64,000 nt of DNA. It comes from Rhizobacter sp. Its GTDB lineage: Bacteria > Pseudomonadota > Gammaproteobacteria > Burkholderiales > Burkholderiaceae_C. Position numbers and translations under genes: made by a program. Below the pieces are notes generated by a model. That model was not told the DNA's origin and did not search any database. It was given only the letters and a program-made list of their open reading frames with translations. Numbering within the stretch: the stretch's first letter is position 1; each line of letters opens with the position of its first letter. This document shows positions 1-8,700 of this stretch, piece by piece. The stretch is from positions 4,526,001 to 4,590,000 of the forward strand of contig JAHBZQ010000001.1 of the NCBI GenBank assembly GCA_019635355.1. Direction: 5' to 3'.

Positions 1-719
1 ATCACCTCGTCGAACACCAGCAGCGTGCCATGCTTCGTGCACAGCTCGCGCAGGCGGGTCATGAAGGGCACGCTCGCGCGCACGAAGTTCATGTTGCCGG
101 CGATCGGCTCGATCATCACGCAGGCGAGGTCGGCGCCATGCAAATCGAAGGCTTGTTCGAGTTCGGCGACGTTGTTGTATTCGAGCACCAGCGTGTGCTG
201 CACCACCTCGGGCGGCACGCCGGCACTCGTCGGGTTGCCGAAGGTGGCCAAGCCCGAGCCGGCCTTGACCAGCAGCGCGTCGGCATGCCCGTGGTAGCAG
301 CCTTCGAACTTGATCAGCTTGTGCCGGCCGGTGGCGCCGCGGGCGAGGCGGATGGCGCTCATCGCCGCTTCGGTGCCGGAGCTCACGAGCCGCACCTGCT
401 CCATGCTCGGCACGAGCTTCAGGATCTCTTCGGCCAGCTCGATTTCGCGCTCGGTCGGCGCGCCGAAGGAGAAACCTTCGAGCGCCGCCTTCTGCACGGC
501 CTCGAGCACCTCGGGGTGGCTGTGGCCGAGGATCATCGGGCCCCAGGAGCCGATGTAGTCGATGTAGCGCTTGCCTTCGGCGTCGAAGATGTAGGCGCCC
601 TGGGCACGGCTGATGAAGCGCGGCGTGCCGCCCACGGCGCGGAAGGCGCGCACCGGCGAATTGACGCCGCCCGGGATGACGCGCTGGGCGCGTTCGAAGA
701 GCTGCGCGTTAGTGGACAT
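1..719 (-). CDS. hemL: glutamate-1-semialdehyde 2,1-aminomutase (C-terminal part beyond the window)
   Basis: PLP-dependent enzyme that turns glutamate-1-semialdehyde into 5-aminolevulinate, the entry to heme synthesis by the C5 route. The gene leaves the window at the left edge, so only the first 239 codons of roughly 430 are present. The start at 719 gives MSTNAQLFERAQRVIPGGV followed by NSPVRAF and the YIDYIGSWGPMILGH block, all typical of HemL. The last visible residues, LLVFDEV, carry the aspartate that contacts the PLP ring; the PLP lysine lies outside. The start codon sits 11 bp inside the end of thiD, so the two are probably co-transcribed and translationally coupled. Confidence 0.95.
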   Translation of the reverse strand, partial: MSTNAQLFERAQRVIPGGVNSPVRAFRAVGGTPRFISRAQGAYIFDAEGKRYIDYIGSWGPMILGHSHPEVLEAVQKAALEGFSFGAPTEREIELAEEILKLVPSMEQVRLVSSGTEAAMSAIRLARGATGRHKLIKFEGCYHGHADALLVKAGSGLATFGNPTSAGVPPEVVQHTLVLEYNNVAELEQAFDLHGADLACVMIEPIAGNMNFVRASVPFMTRLRELCTKHGTLLVFDEV

Positions 720-1644
720 GGCGCGGGTCCTTCGGGGCCTGGTCACCTTCGTCGCCCTCGGGGGCTGCGCCGTCGGCGCCTTCTTCGGCGGGCGGCAGCG
801 CCCAGAAGAAGCGGTCGGGGATCACGTTGCCCATGCCGGGGCGGAAGCCGGCGTCGAGCGCCTGGTCGAGGAAGGCGAGCGATTCACCGACCGCGGCGTG
901 CAACTCGCTGCCAGAGGCCAGCAGGGCGGCGAGGGCGGCGGAGAGGGTGTCCCCCGCGCCGACGAAGCTCACTTCGAAGCGCTCGAACTTCTCGCCGGTG
1001 ATCGCGCCCTGGGGCGAGGCGAGCACGTTGTCGAGGAACTGGTCGGGCAGCGGCACGCTCGTCACCAGCACGAAGCGGGCGCCATGCTGCGACGCGGCCA
1101 CGGCCAGCTCGCGCGGCGAGGCCGGGCGGTCGCCGCTCCACTCGGGCAGGAGGAAGTCGGTCAGCGTCTGGTGGCTGCCCACCAGCACTTCGGTCTGCGG
1201 CAGCACCAGCTCGCGAAAGGCGTCGAGGTAGGCGACCTGCGCGTCTTCGTCCACCCACGACAGGTTGGGCATGTAGGCGACGAGGGGCACCTCGGGGTAG
1301 TCGGACAGCACTTCGGCCACCGCGCTCACGCTTTCGGCCGTGCCGAGGAAGCCCACCTTCCAGGCGGCGATGGTCACGTCTTCCAGGATGCTGCGCGCCT
1401 GCTCGACCAGGACGTCGGGGTCGAGTGCTGTGTGATCGAACACTTCGGCTGTATCCCGCAAAACGACTGCGGTCACCACCGGCAGTGCATGGGCGCCCAT
1501 GGCGGCGATGGTGACGACGTCACCCGCCAAGCCTCCGGCCCCGCTGGGGTCGCTGGCGTTGAAGCTCATCACACAGGCCGGTGCGGGCGCGTCGTGGGGG
1601 TTGTCGGTGCTGGTGTCCGCGGCGGTCGCGTCGTTCGTCGTCAT
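709..1644 (-). CDS. thiD: hydroxymethylpyrimidine/phosphomethylpyrimidine kinase
   Basis: Ribokinase-fold kinase, 311 aa, expected to phosphorylate hydroxymethylpyrimidine and then its monophosphate in thiamine synthesis. After a 25-residue polar leader the substrate-binding stretch reads SFNASDPSGAGGLAGD. The anion-hole/catalytic-base motif near residues 229-237 reads GAGDTLSAA; classical ThiD has GTGC at this place, so this is a divergent ThiD-like kinase and the exact substrate is an inference. The C-terminal 25 residues are acidic and low-complexity. It overlaps hemL downstream by 11 bp. The next gene upstream is a rubredoxin on the other strand, about 145 bp away. Confidence 0.85.
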   Translation of the reverse strand: MTTNDATAADTSTDNPHDAPAPACVMSFNASDPSGAGGLAGDVVTIAAMGAHALPVVTAVVLRDTAEVFDHTALDPDVLVEQARSILEDVTIAAWKVGFLGTAESVSAVAEVLSDYPEVPLVAYMPNLSWVDEDAQVAYLDAFRELVLPQTEVLVGSHQTLTDFLLPEWSGDRPASPRELAVAASQHGARFVLVTSVPLPDQFLDNVLASPQGAITGEKFERFEVSFVGAGDTLSAALAALLASGSELHAAVGESLAFLDQALDAGFRPGMGNVIPDRFFWALPPAEEGADGAAPEGDEGDQAPKDPRHVH

Positions 1645-1788
1645 GGGGCGTTCATCCGGAATTCAGGGTATGCCAGCACTTCTAGAAATATGTGAGGAAT
1701 GTGGCGTATGTGCCCACAAACTAACGCCTTTTTGGCATTTTGCGTGGCTACAATCAATTTTCATTGTAGTGAGCGATTAAGAACTAAC

Positions 1789-1974
1789 GTGAGCAAAGAC
1801 GCCAGCGCGACACGTACTTGGATGTGTCTGATTTGCGGTTGGATCTACGACGAAGCGGCTGGAGATCCTGATCACGGGATTGCCCCAGGAACCCCCTGGG
1901 AGTCAGTGCCCATGAACTGGACGTGTCCGGAGTGTGGCGCCCGCAAGGAAGATTTCGAGATGGTCCAGATCTGA
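1789..1974 (+). CDS. rubredoxin
   Basis: Small electron carrier with one iron held by four cysteines. The sequence shows both knuckles, CLICGW and CPECGA, separated by the usual DPDHGIAPGTPWESVP segment, and ends DFEMVQI as rubredoxins do. I chose the GTG at 1789 (61 aa); an in-frame ATG at 1699 would add 30 residues that look non-coding. A TACAAT hexamer at 1749-1754 is a possible -10 box but has no good -35 partner. The gene is 63 bp upstream of pilG on the same strand and may share its transcript; a functional tie to pili is not established. Confidence 0.93.
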   Translation: MSKDASATRTWMCLICGWIYDEAAGDPDHGIAPGTPWESVPMNWTCPECGARKEDFEMVQI

Positions 1975-2037
1975 GGTTCCGGACCGCGTTGGGATGATCT
2001 GACAGTGTCGACCCGAAGCCGTTGAGGAGACAACCCG

Positions 2038-2427
2038 GTGAGCAATGACGCCCCTGCTGGCATGAAGGTGCTGGTCATCGACGACAGCAACACCATCCGC
2101 CGCAGCGCAGAGATTTTCCTGAAGCAGGGTGGCTATCAGGTCCTGCTGGCTGAGGATGGTTTCGATGCCCTGTCCAAGGTGAACGACCACGCGCCCGATC
2201 TCGTCTTCTGCGACATCCTGATGCCGCGGCTCGATGGCTACCAGACCTGCGCCATCATCAAGCGCAACCCCAAGTTTTCAGCGGTGCCGGTGATCATGCT
2301 GTCGTCCAAGGACGGCCTGTTCGACAAGGCCCGCGGCCGCATGGTGGGCTCCGAGGCCTACCTGACCAAACCCTTCACGAAAGACCAGCTGCTGCAGGCG
2401 GTAGAGCAGCACCGCAGGTCCGAATGA
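2038..2427 (+). CDS. pilG: twitching motility response regulator PilG
   Basis: Single-domain receiver of the Pil-Chp chemosensory pathway, 129 aa. The acidic pocket is VIDDS near residue 14, the phospho-acceptor is D59 in VFCDILMP, the switch serine follows in IMLSS and the conserved lysine is in YLTKPF. PilG is thought to promote pilus extension when phosphorylated by the ChpA/PilL kinase. The start is a GTG at 2038, preceded by a strong GAGGAG ribosome site. First gene of the pilGHIJL run; there is no output domain, so it acts by protein contact rather than on DNA. Confidence 0.95.
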   Translation: MSNDAPAGMKVLVIDDSNTIRRSAEIFLKQGGYQVLLAEDGFDALSKVNDHAPDLVFCDILMPRLDGYQTCAIIKRNPKFSAVPVIMLSSKDGLFDKARGRMVGSEAYLTKPFTKDQLLQAVEQHRRSE

Positions 2428-2479
2428 GCATGAGTGATGGCGGGCGCATCAGGGCGCCGGCCGAGATGGAGTAGCGAGC

Positions 2480-2845
2480 ATGGCGATCAAGAAAATTCTG
2501 TTGGTGGACGACTCGAAGACCGAGTTGCATTTCCTCTCCGAGCTGCTGACGAAGCGCGGCTACTCGGTGCGCACCGCTGAAGACGGCGAAGACGCGATGC
2601 GCCGCCTCGGCGAAGACAAGCCCGACCTCATCCTGATGGACGTGGTGATGCCCGGCCAGAACGGCTTCCAGCTCACCCGCGCCATCACACGCGACCCGCG
2701 CTTCACCGACGTGCCGGTGATCATGTGCACGAGCAAGAACCAGGAGACCGACAAGGTCTGGGGCATGCGCCAGGGTGCACGCGACTACATCGTGAAGCCC
2801 GTCGACGCCGACGAGCTGGTGGCCAAGATCAAGGCGTTCGACTGA
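2480..2845 (+). CDS. pilH: twitching motility response regulator PilH
   Basis: Second single-domain receiver of the Pil-Chp system, 121 aa. Visible residues are the acidic pair in LLVDDSKTE, phospho-acceptor D54 in LILMDVVMPG, the threonine in IMCTSKNQ and the lysine in IVKPVDADEL. PilH is generally seen as the counterpart of PilG, draining phosphate or favouring pilus retraction. It lies 52 bp after pilG and 35 bp before pilI, consistent with one operon. The QETDKVWGMRQGA segment is characteristic of PilH rather than CheY. Confidence 0.95.
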   Translation: MAIKKILLVDDSKTELHFLSELLTKRGYSVRTAEDGEDAMRRLGEDKPDLILMDVVMPGQNGFQLTRAITRDPRFTDVPVIMCTSKNQETDKVWGMRQGARDYIVKPVDADELVAKIKAFD

Positions 2846-2880
2846 GTCTCCCCAACCCCACGTCATGCAGGCAGGTGTGA

Positions 2881-3399
2881 ATGGCCAATAAGGAAGCACT
2901 ACGCGAACTGCAAAGCCGCCTCGCCGAAAGGTTGAAGGCGGCTCAGTCGCAAGAGCGCGGGAGATCCTGGCTGGCCGTGGAGTGTGCGGGCCACGGGTTC
3001 CTGTTCCCGCTGCAGGAGGCGGGCGAAATCTTCCCGTTCGCGCCGGCGGTGCCCGTGCCCTACACCAGCCGCTGGTTCCTCGGTGTGGCCAACCTGCGCG
3101 GCAAGCTGCACGGCGTGGTCGACCTGGCAGGCTTCCTGGGCATCCGCGGCAACGAGGCCGCGCGCGACCAGTCCTGGTTTGTCGCCTTCAACAACGACCT
3201 GAACATCAACTCCGCGCTGATGGTGGACCGGCTCTCCGGCCTGCGCAGCATGGAGCAGCTCAAGCCCGAGGCCGACGACGGCCAGGCCAAGCCGGCGTTC
3301 GTGGGCAAACCGTACCGAGACGAGAACAACCGCCTGTGGCGCGAGCTGAACCTCGCGGCGCTGGCGAACGAGTCGGCATTTTTGAGAATCGCGGGCTGA
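2881..3399 (+). CDS. pilI: CheW-like adaptor PilI
   Basis: CheW-domain scaffold, 172 aa, expected to couple the PilJ receptor to the PilL kinase at the inner membrane. The CheW fold is recognisable from WLAVECAGHGFLFPL, then PFAPAVPVPYTSRWFLGVANLRG and the HGVVDLAGFLG strand, the last two being the standard CheW core. The start at 2881 follows pilH by 35 bp. It is the only adaptor in this cluster apart from the CheW domain fused into PilL. Confidence 0.93.
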   Translation: MANKEALRELQSRLAERLKAAQSQERGRSWLAVECAGHGFLFPLQEAGEIFPFAPAVPVPYTSRWFLGVANLRGKLHGVVDLAGFLGIRGNEAARDQSWFVAFNNDLNINSALMVDRLSGLRSMEQLKPEADDGQAKPAFVGKPYRDENNRLWRELNLAALANESAFLRIAG

Positions 3400-3460
3400 A
3401 GCGTGTTGGGCGCTTCGACCTTCTGACAGTCACTTTGAGACACGACGGAACGAGGAACAT

Positions 3461-5776
3461 ATGAGCTTCCTGGACAAGATCAAAAGCTTTGGCAAGGGCC
3501 GCGATTCCAACGCGTTGGATGACAACCCGGTCATTCCTCTCGATGACGTCATGACACTGGATCGGTCGTCGATGGACGGTGCCAGCACGGCCACCGCCAC
3601 CGAGGCGCCCACCCGCACGGCCCACATGGACTCGTCCATCATCACCGAAGCGGCCCCGTCCGAGATCGCCGACTTCTCCGAGACCCGCCTGCCCGCCGGC
3701 ATGGGCGAGGAGGCCAACGCCACGGGCCTGCCGATCATCGGCAAGCAGCCCGTCGCGACGCAGCAGCGTGTGCTGCTGGGCCTGGTGGCGGTCGGTCTGC
3801 TGGGCCTGGTCGGCATGACGCTGTACTCGTTCAACTCCGCGGCCAAGGGCTCAGCGCAGGTGGCCGCGTCTGGCCAGGCGCTGATGCAGTCGCAGCGTCT
3901 TGCGAAGTCGGTGTCGCAGGCACTGATCGGCTCGGCGGCGGCCTTCCCCGAGGTGAAGGAGTCGACCGAAGTGCTGGCCAAGAGCGTGCGTGGCCTGGCC
4001 AAGGGCGAAGGCGGCCTCGATGCCGCGCCGTCGTCGGTGCAGGAAGCGCTCGCGCCGATGGTGCCGCTGGTCGACCGCGCCGAAAAGAACGCCAACACCG
4101 TGATGGGTCAGCAGAAGATCCTGACGCAGGTGGGCAAGGCGCTTCGCACCATCAACCGCCAGTCGTCCGACCTGCTGGAAATCGCCGAAACGGTGTCGTC
4201 GCTCAAGCTGCAGCAGGAAGCCTCGCCGGCCGAGCTGTCGGCCGTCGGCCAGCTCGTGATGTTGACGCAGCGCATCGGCAAGTCGGCCAACGAATTCCTG
4301 ACCATGGAAGGCGTGTCGCCGGAAGCCGTGTTCCTGCTGGGCAAGGACTTGAACTCCTTCCGTGAAATCGCCGACGGCCTGCTCAACGGCAACCAGGAGC
4401 TGCGCCTGCCGGGCACGAAAGACCCGCAGACCAAGGAGCGCCTGCAGGCCCTGCTGAAGCAATACGAAGAGACCCGTGCGGAAGCCGGCTCGATTCTGGG
4501 CAACCTGCAGGGTCTGGTCTCGGCGCGTGAAGCGCAGGCCTCGATCATTCAAGACAGCGAACCGCTGCGTAAGGGCCTGGAAACCGTGCAGGACCGCCTC
4601 GGCGTCGTGACCGGCTTCAGCGCCATCGCCGTGGTGGTGATCGGCCTCTTCGCCGCAATGATTGCCATCGGCGGTTACGGCTTGGTGCGCTTGTACGTGA
4701 ACGATCAGGCGCAACGAGCCCAGGTCGCGAAGGCGCAGCAGATGGAAGCCGAACGCCAGGAGCAGGAAGCCAAGCGCGTGAACGACGCCAACCAGGCCGC
4801 CATTCTGCGATTGATGAACGAACTGCAGACGGTTGCTGAAGGTGACTTGACCCAGCAAGCCACCGTGACCGAGGACATCACCGGCGCTATCGCGGACTCG
4901 GTGAACTACACGGTGGAAGAACTTCGAACCCTGGTGTCGCAGGTGCAGGGCACGGTGGGCCGGGTGACCGAAACGACGCAGCAGGTGGAAGCCACGTCGA
5001 CCGAACTGCTGGCCGCTTCCGACGAACAGCTGCGCGAGATTCGCGAAACCGGCGAGTCGGTGCTCCAGATGGCAAACCGAATCAACGAAGTGTCGGCACA
5101 AGCCCAGCAGACCGCCCAGGTGGCGCGCCAGTCGCTGCAAGCTGCCGAAACCGGTCTGACCGCGGTGCAAAACACGATCGGCGGTATGAACTCCATCCGC
5201 GACCAGATCCAGGAAACCTCCAAGCGGATCAAGCGACTCGGCGAGTCGTCGCAGGAGATCGGTGAAATCACCGAACTGATTTCCGACATTACGGAACAGA
5301 CGAACGTGCTGGCACTGAACGCCGCCATTCAGGCAGCGTCCGCCGGTGAAGCCGGCCGAGGCTTCTCGGTGGTGGCGGAAGAAGTGCAGCGACTCGCAGA
5401 ACGCTCCGGCGACGCAACCCGCCAGATCGCGGCCCTGGTGAAGACCATTCAGACCGACACCCAAGACGCGGTGGGCGCCATGGAACGTTCCACGCAGGGT
5501 GTGGTGGAAGGTACCCGACTGTCCGACGCGGCCGGTAACGCACTGGGCGACATCGACCGCGTGTCACGCCAGCTCGCCGAGCTGATTCAGCAGATTTCCT
5601 CACAGGCGTCTCGGGAAGCCGAATCTGCGAACGTGGTGGCTGCCAACATCCAGCACATCTTCGCGGTGACGGAGCAGACCGGTGAAGGTACCCGCTCCAC
5701 CGCCCAGATGGTGCGTGAGTTGTCCCGTACTGCTGAAGAACTGAAGCAGTCGGTGGCACGGTTCAAGATCAGCTGA
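3461..5776 (+). CDS. pilJ: methyl-accepting chemotaxis protein PilJ
   Basis: Inner-membrane chemoreceptor of the type IV pilus system, 771 aa. A cytoplasmic N-terminal extension of about 100 residues precedes the first membrane span (about 104-123). A long helical sensor region with PilJ-type repeats follows, then a second span near 384-410, a HAMP region and the signalling coiled coil. The kinase-contact tip, TEQTNVLALNAAIQAASAGE near residues 610-630, is well conserved. The 100-residue polar N-terminus is longer than in Pseudomonas PilJ. It sits between pilI and pilL, with 19 bp to the latter. Confidence 0.95.
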   Translation: MSFLDKIKSFGKGRDSNALDDNPVIPLDDVMTLDRSSMDGASTATATEAPTRTAHMDSSIITEAAPSEIADFSETRLPAGMGEEANATGLPIIGKQPVATQQRVLLGLVAVGLLGLVGMTLYSFNSAAKGSAQVAASGQALMQSQRLAKSVSQALIGSAAAFPEVKESTEVLAKSVRGLAKGEGGLDAAPSSVQEALAPMVPLVDRAEKNANTVMGQQKILTQVGKALRTINRQSSDLLEIAETVSSLKLQQEASPAELSAVGQLVMLTQRIGKSANEFLTMEGVSPEAVFLLGKDLNSFREIADGLLNGNQELRLPGTKDPQTKERLQALLKQYEETRAEAGSILGNLQGLVSAREAQASIIQDSEPLRKGLETVQDRLGVVTGFSAIAVVVIGLFAAMIAIGGYGLVRLYVNDQAQRAQVAKAQQMEAERQEQEAKRVNDANQAAILRLMNELQTVAEGDLTQQATVTEDITGAIADSVNYTVEELRTLVSQVQGTVGRVTETTQQVEATSTELLAASDEQLREIRETGESVLQMANRINEVSAQAQQTAQVARQSLQAAETGLTAVQNTIGGMNSIRDQIQETSKRIKRLGESSQEIGEITELISDITEQTNVLALNAAIQAASAGEAGRGFSVVAEEVQRLAERSGDATRQIAALVKTIQTDTQDAVGAMERSTQGVVEGTRLSDAAGNALGDIDRVSRQLAELIQQISSQASREAESANVVAANIQHIFAVTEQTGEGTRSTAQMVRELSRTAEELKQSVARFKIS

Positions 5777-5795
5777 TCGCAACGAAGACAGCGCC

Positions 5796-8700
5796 GTGGT
5801 GCAAGCCGCGGCACCCGACTCGACACTAGGCACGACGGAAAGCCACGCGACGATGAGCGAGACCATGAGCGAGATGACCGACGACCTGAGTGCCTTGGCG
5901 TGGGTGCACGAGGAGCTTCGGCGCTCCCTCGACAACGCCCACAAGGCCCTGCGTCGGTTCGTCAAGGAATCGGAGTCGATGAGCGGCTCCGACGTCGACG
6001 CGGTCGACCCTGCCGTGCTGCGCACCGCACGCCAGCAGATCCACCAGGGCGTCGGCGCCCTCGAACTCGTCGGCCTGCCCTCGGTGGCCGTGGTGCTGCG
6101 CGCCAGCGAAGCCGCGGTGCAGCGCTTCGTCGCCAAGCCCGAGAAGATCACCGAAGCCGATGTCGATGCCATCGAGCTGGCCTCGTTCGCGCTGCTCGAC
6201 TACCTGCAGCGCATGCTGTCGGGCAAGCCCGTCTCCTCGCTCGCGCTCTTCCCGCGCTACCAGGCGGTGCAGGCGCTGGCCGGTGCCGAGCGCATCCACC
6301 CCGCCGACCTGTGGAGCCACGACTGGCGCTGGCTCGACCTGGGCAAGGACACGAGCGCCGCGCCTCGTGCGCTCGACCAGCAGGCGCACGATGACTTCGA
6401 GAAACAACTGCTGCCGCTCCTGCGCGGCAACAACCCCAAGGCCGCCAGCGCGCTGAGTGACCTGTGTGCCGGCCTGGGCCTGGGCGCCACCAACCTGCCG
6501 GCCGCCACGCAGTGGAAGCTGGCCGCGGCCTTCTTCGAAAGCCAGGCCACCGGCCTCTTGAAGCCTGACCTCTACAGCAAGCGCGTGGCCTCGCGCCTGC
6601 TGGCCCAGCTGCGCGCCTTCGAGCGTGGCGGTGCCGACGTGTCGGAGCGCCTGTCGCAAGACATGCTCTTCTTCTGCGCCCAGAGCGCCTCGCCCGGCGA
6701 TGGCCGCAAGGCCCCGCGCCTGGCCGCGGCGCGCCAGGCCTACGGCCTTGCGCAGCACGTGCCGGCCGACTACGAAGTCAACCGGCTCGGCCGTTTCGAC
6801 CCGGCGCTGATCGCGCAGGCGCGCAAGCGTGTCTCGAGCGCCAAGGATGCGTGGTCGGGCGTGGCGGGTGGCGAAATGCACCGCATGGGCGGCCTCTCCG
6901 AGCAGTTCTCGCTGGTCGGTGATTCGCTCAAGCGCCTGTACCCCAACGGCGAGCAGCTCGCCGACGAGTTGTCGAACGCCATTGCCCAGACCCAGCAGTC
7001 GGGCGCCGCGCCGCAGCCGCCGCTCGCGATGGAAGTCGCCACCAGCGTGCTCTACCTCGAAGCCTCGCTGGAAGATGGCGACTTCGACAACCCCGACGAA
7101 GGCAAGCGTGTGAGCCGCCTGGCCCAGCGCATCGCCTCGGTCCGCGCCGGCCACACCCCCGACCCGCTCGAAGCGTGGATGGAGGAGCTGTACCGCCGCG
7201 TCTCCGACCGCCAGACCATGGGCAGCGTGGTGCAGGAACTGCGCGCCTCCCTGTCGGAAGCTGAAAAGCACATCGACCAGTTCTTCCGCAACCCGGCCGA
7301 TCGCCCGGCGCTCGCGCCGGTGCCGTCGCTGCTGTCGTCGATGCGTGGCGTGCTGTCGGTGCTCGGCATGGACCAGGCCGCACATGCGGTGCTGCGCATG
7401 CGCGACGACGTCGATGGCCTGCTCGCCACCGAAGTCGACCCGCAGCAGGTCGTGCAGTCGGGCACCTTCGATCGCCTGGCGAGCAACCTCGGCGCTCTCG
7501 GCTTCCTGATCGACATGCTCAGCGTGCAGCCGCAGGTGGCCAAGTCGCTGTTCGTGTTCGACGCGCAAGCCGGCACTCTGAGCCCGCTGATGGGCCGCAG
7601 CGCCGCGGCGCGCCAAGCCACCAACCTCGTCGTGCCGGCCGCCGCGCCGGTGGAGCCGCGCCTCATCGAGCAGGCCCAGTCGCTGGCCTTTGCCGCCGTG
7701 AGCGACCGTGTGCCGCTCGACGAAGTGGCGCGCGACCTGGATCACCTGTCGCAGGAAGCCAAGGCGGCTGACCAGCCTGAGCTGCTGGCCACCGTCGAAG
7801 AAGCCAAGGAAGCCATCGAGCACGCCGCCAGCCCCGAGGAAGTGGCGGCGGTGCGCGAAGAGCTGTCCGACAAGCTGGCCGATTTCGTGCACACCGCCAG
7901 CGGCCCGATTCCGCTCGACGAAGCTCCCGTCATCATCGCGAAGGCTCCGCCTCCGCCGCCCCTGTCGCCCACGCCCACCAGCATGGCGACCGATCTCGGC
8001 GACGACCCCGAGATGCGCGAGATCTTCCTCGAGGAAGCGCGCGAGGTCATCGACACCGCACGCACCGCACTCGGTGCGCTGGAGCATTCGCCCGCCAACA
8101 TCGAGCAGCTCACGACCGTGCGCCGCGCCTTCCACACGCTGAAGGGCAGCTCGCGCATGGTGGGCCTGAAGGAATTCGGCGAAGCCGGCTGGGCCTGCGA
8201 GCAGGTCTACAACAGCTGGCTGGCCGAGCAGAAGGCGGCGGACCCGAGCCTCTTGGGCTTCACCGGCAACACGCTCGACTACTTCGCCGACTGGGTCGAA
8301 GCCATCGCACGCCAGCAGCCCGCAGGCTTCACGTCGGCGCCGGTCAAGGCGGCTGCCGATGCGCTGAGCCGTGGTGAGCCGATCCCGGCCGTGGCGGCCT
8401 CGCCCGCCAACGACCTGGAGATGGTGTCGCTCTCGTTCCCCGCCGACCTGCCGAGCGCGAACGACCTCGAACTCAAGGCAGCACCGGCCCCGGTGCCGGC
8501 CGCAGCACCCGTGGCCGCCCCGGCGCTGCCCGAGGTGTCGTTCGACCTCGACCTGGGATCGTTCGACGACCCAAAACCCCTCGCGGCCGCTGAGGCCGCG
8601 ACTCCGGCGCCTGGCATTGAGCTTCGCTCGCTGGAGCTGCCGGACAGCTTCGACGAGCAGACCGTCATCGAGCCCGCACCGGCCGCCGAGCCCTTGCCGG

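Noticed and set aside
709..1700. A thiamine pyrophosphate riboswitch upstream of thiD
   Set aside because: The region before the thiD start is short and lacks the conserved CUGAGA core; nothing resembling it was found.
1699..1788. Thirty extra N-terminal codons for the rubredoxin
   Set aside because: The extra stretch covers promoter-like AT-rich DNA, is unlike rubredoxins, and a GTG at 1789 gives the normal family length.
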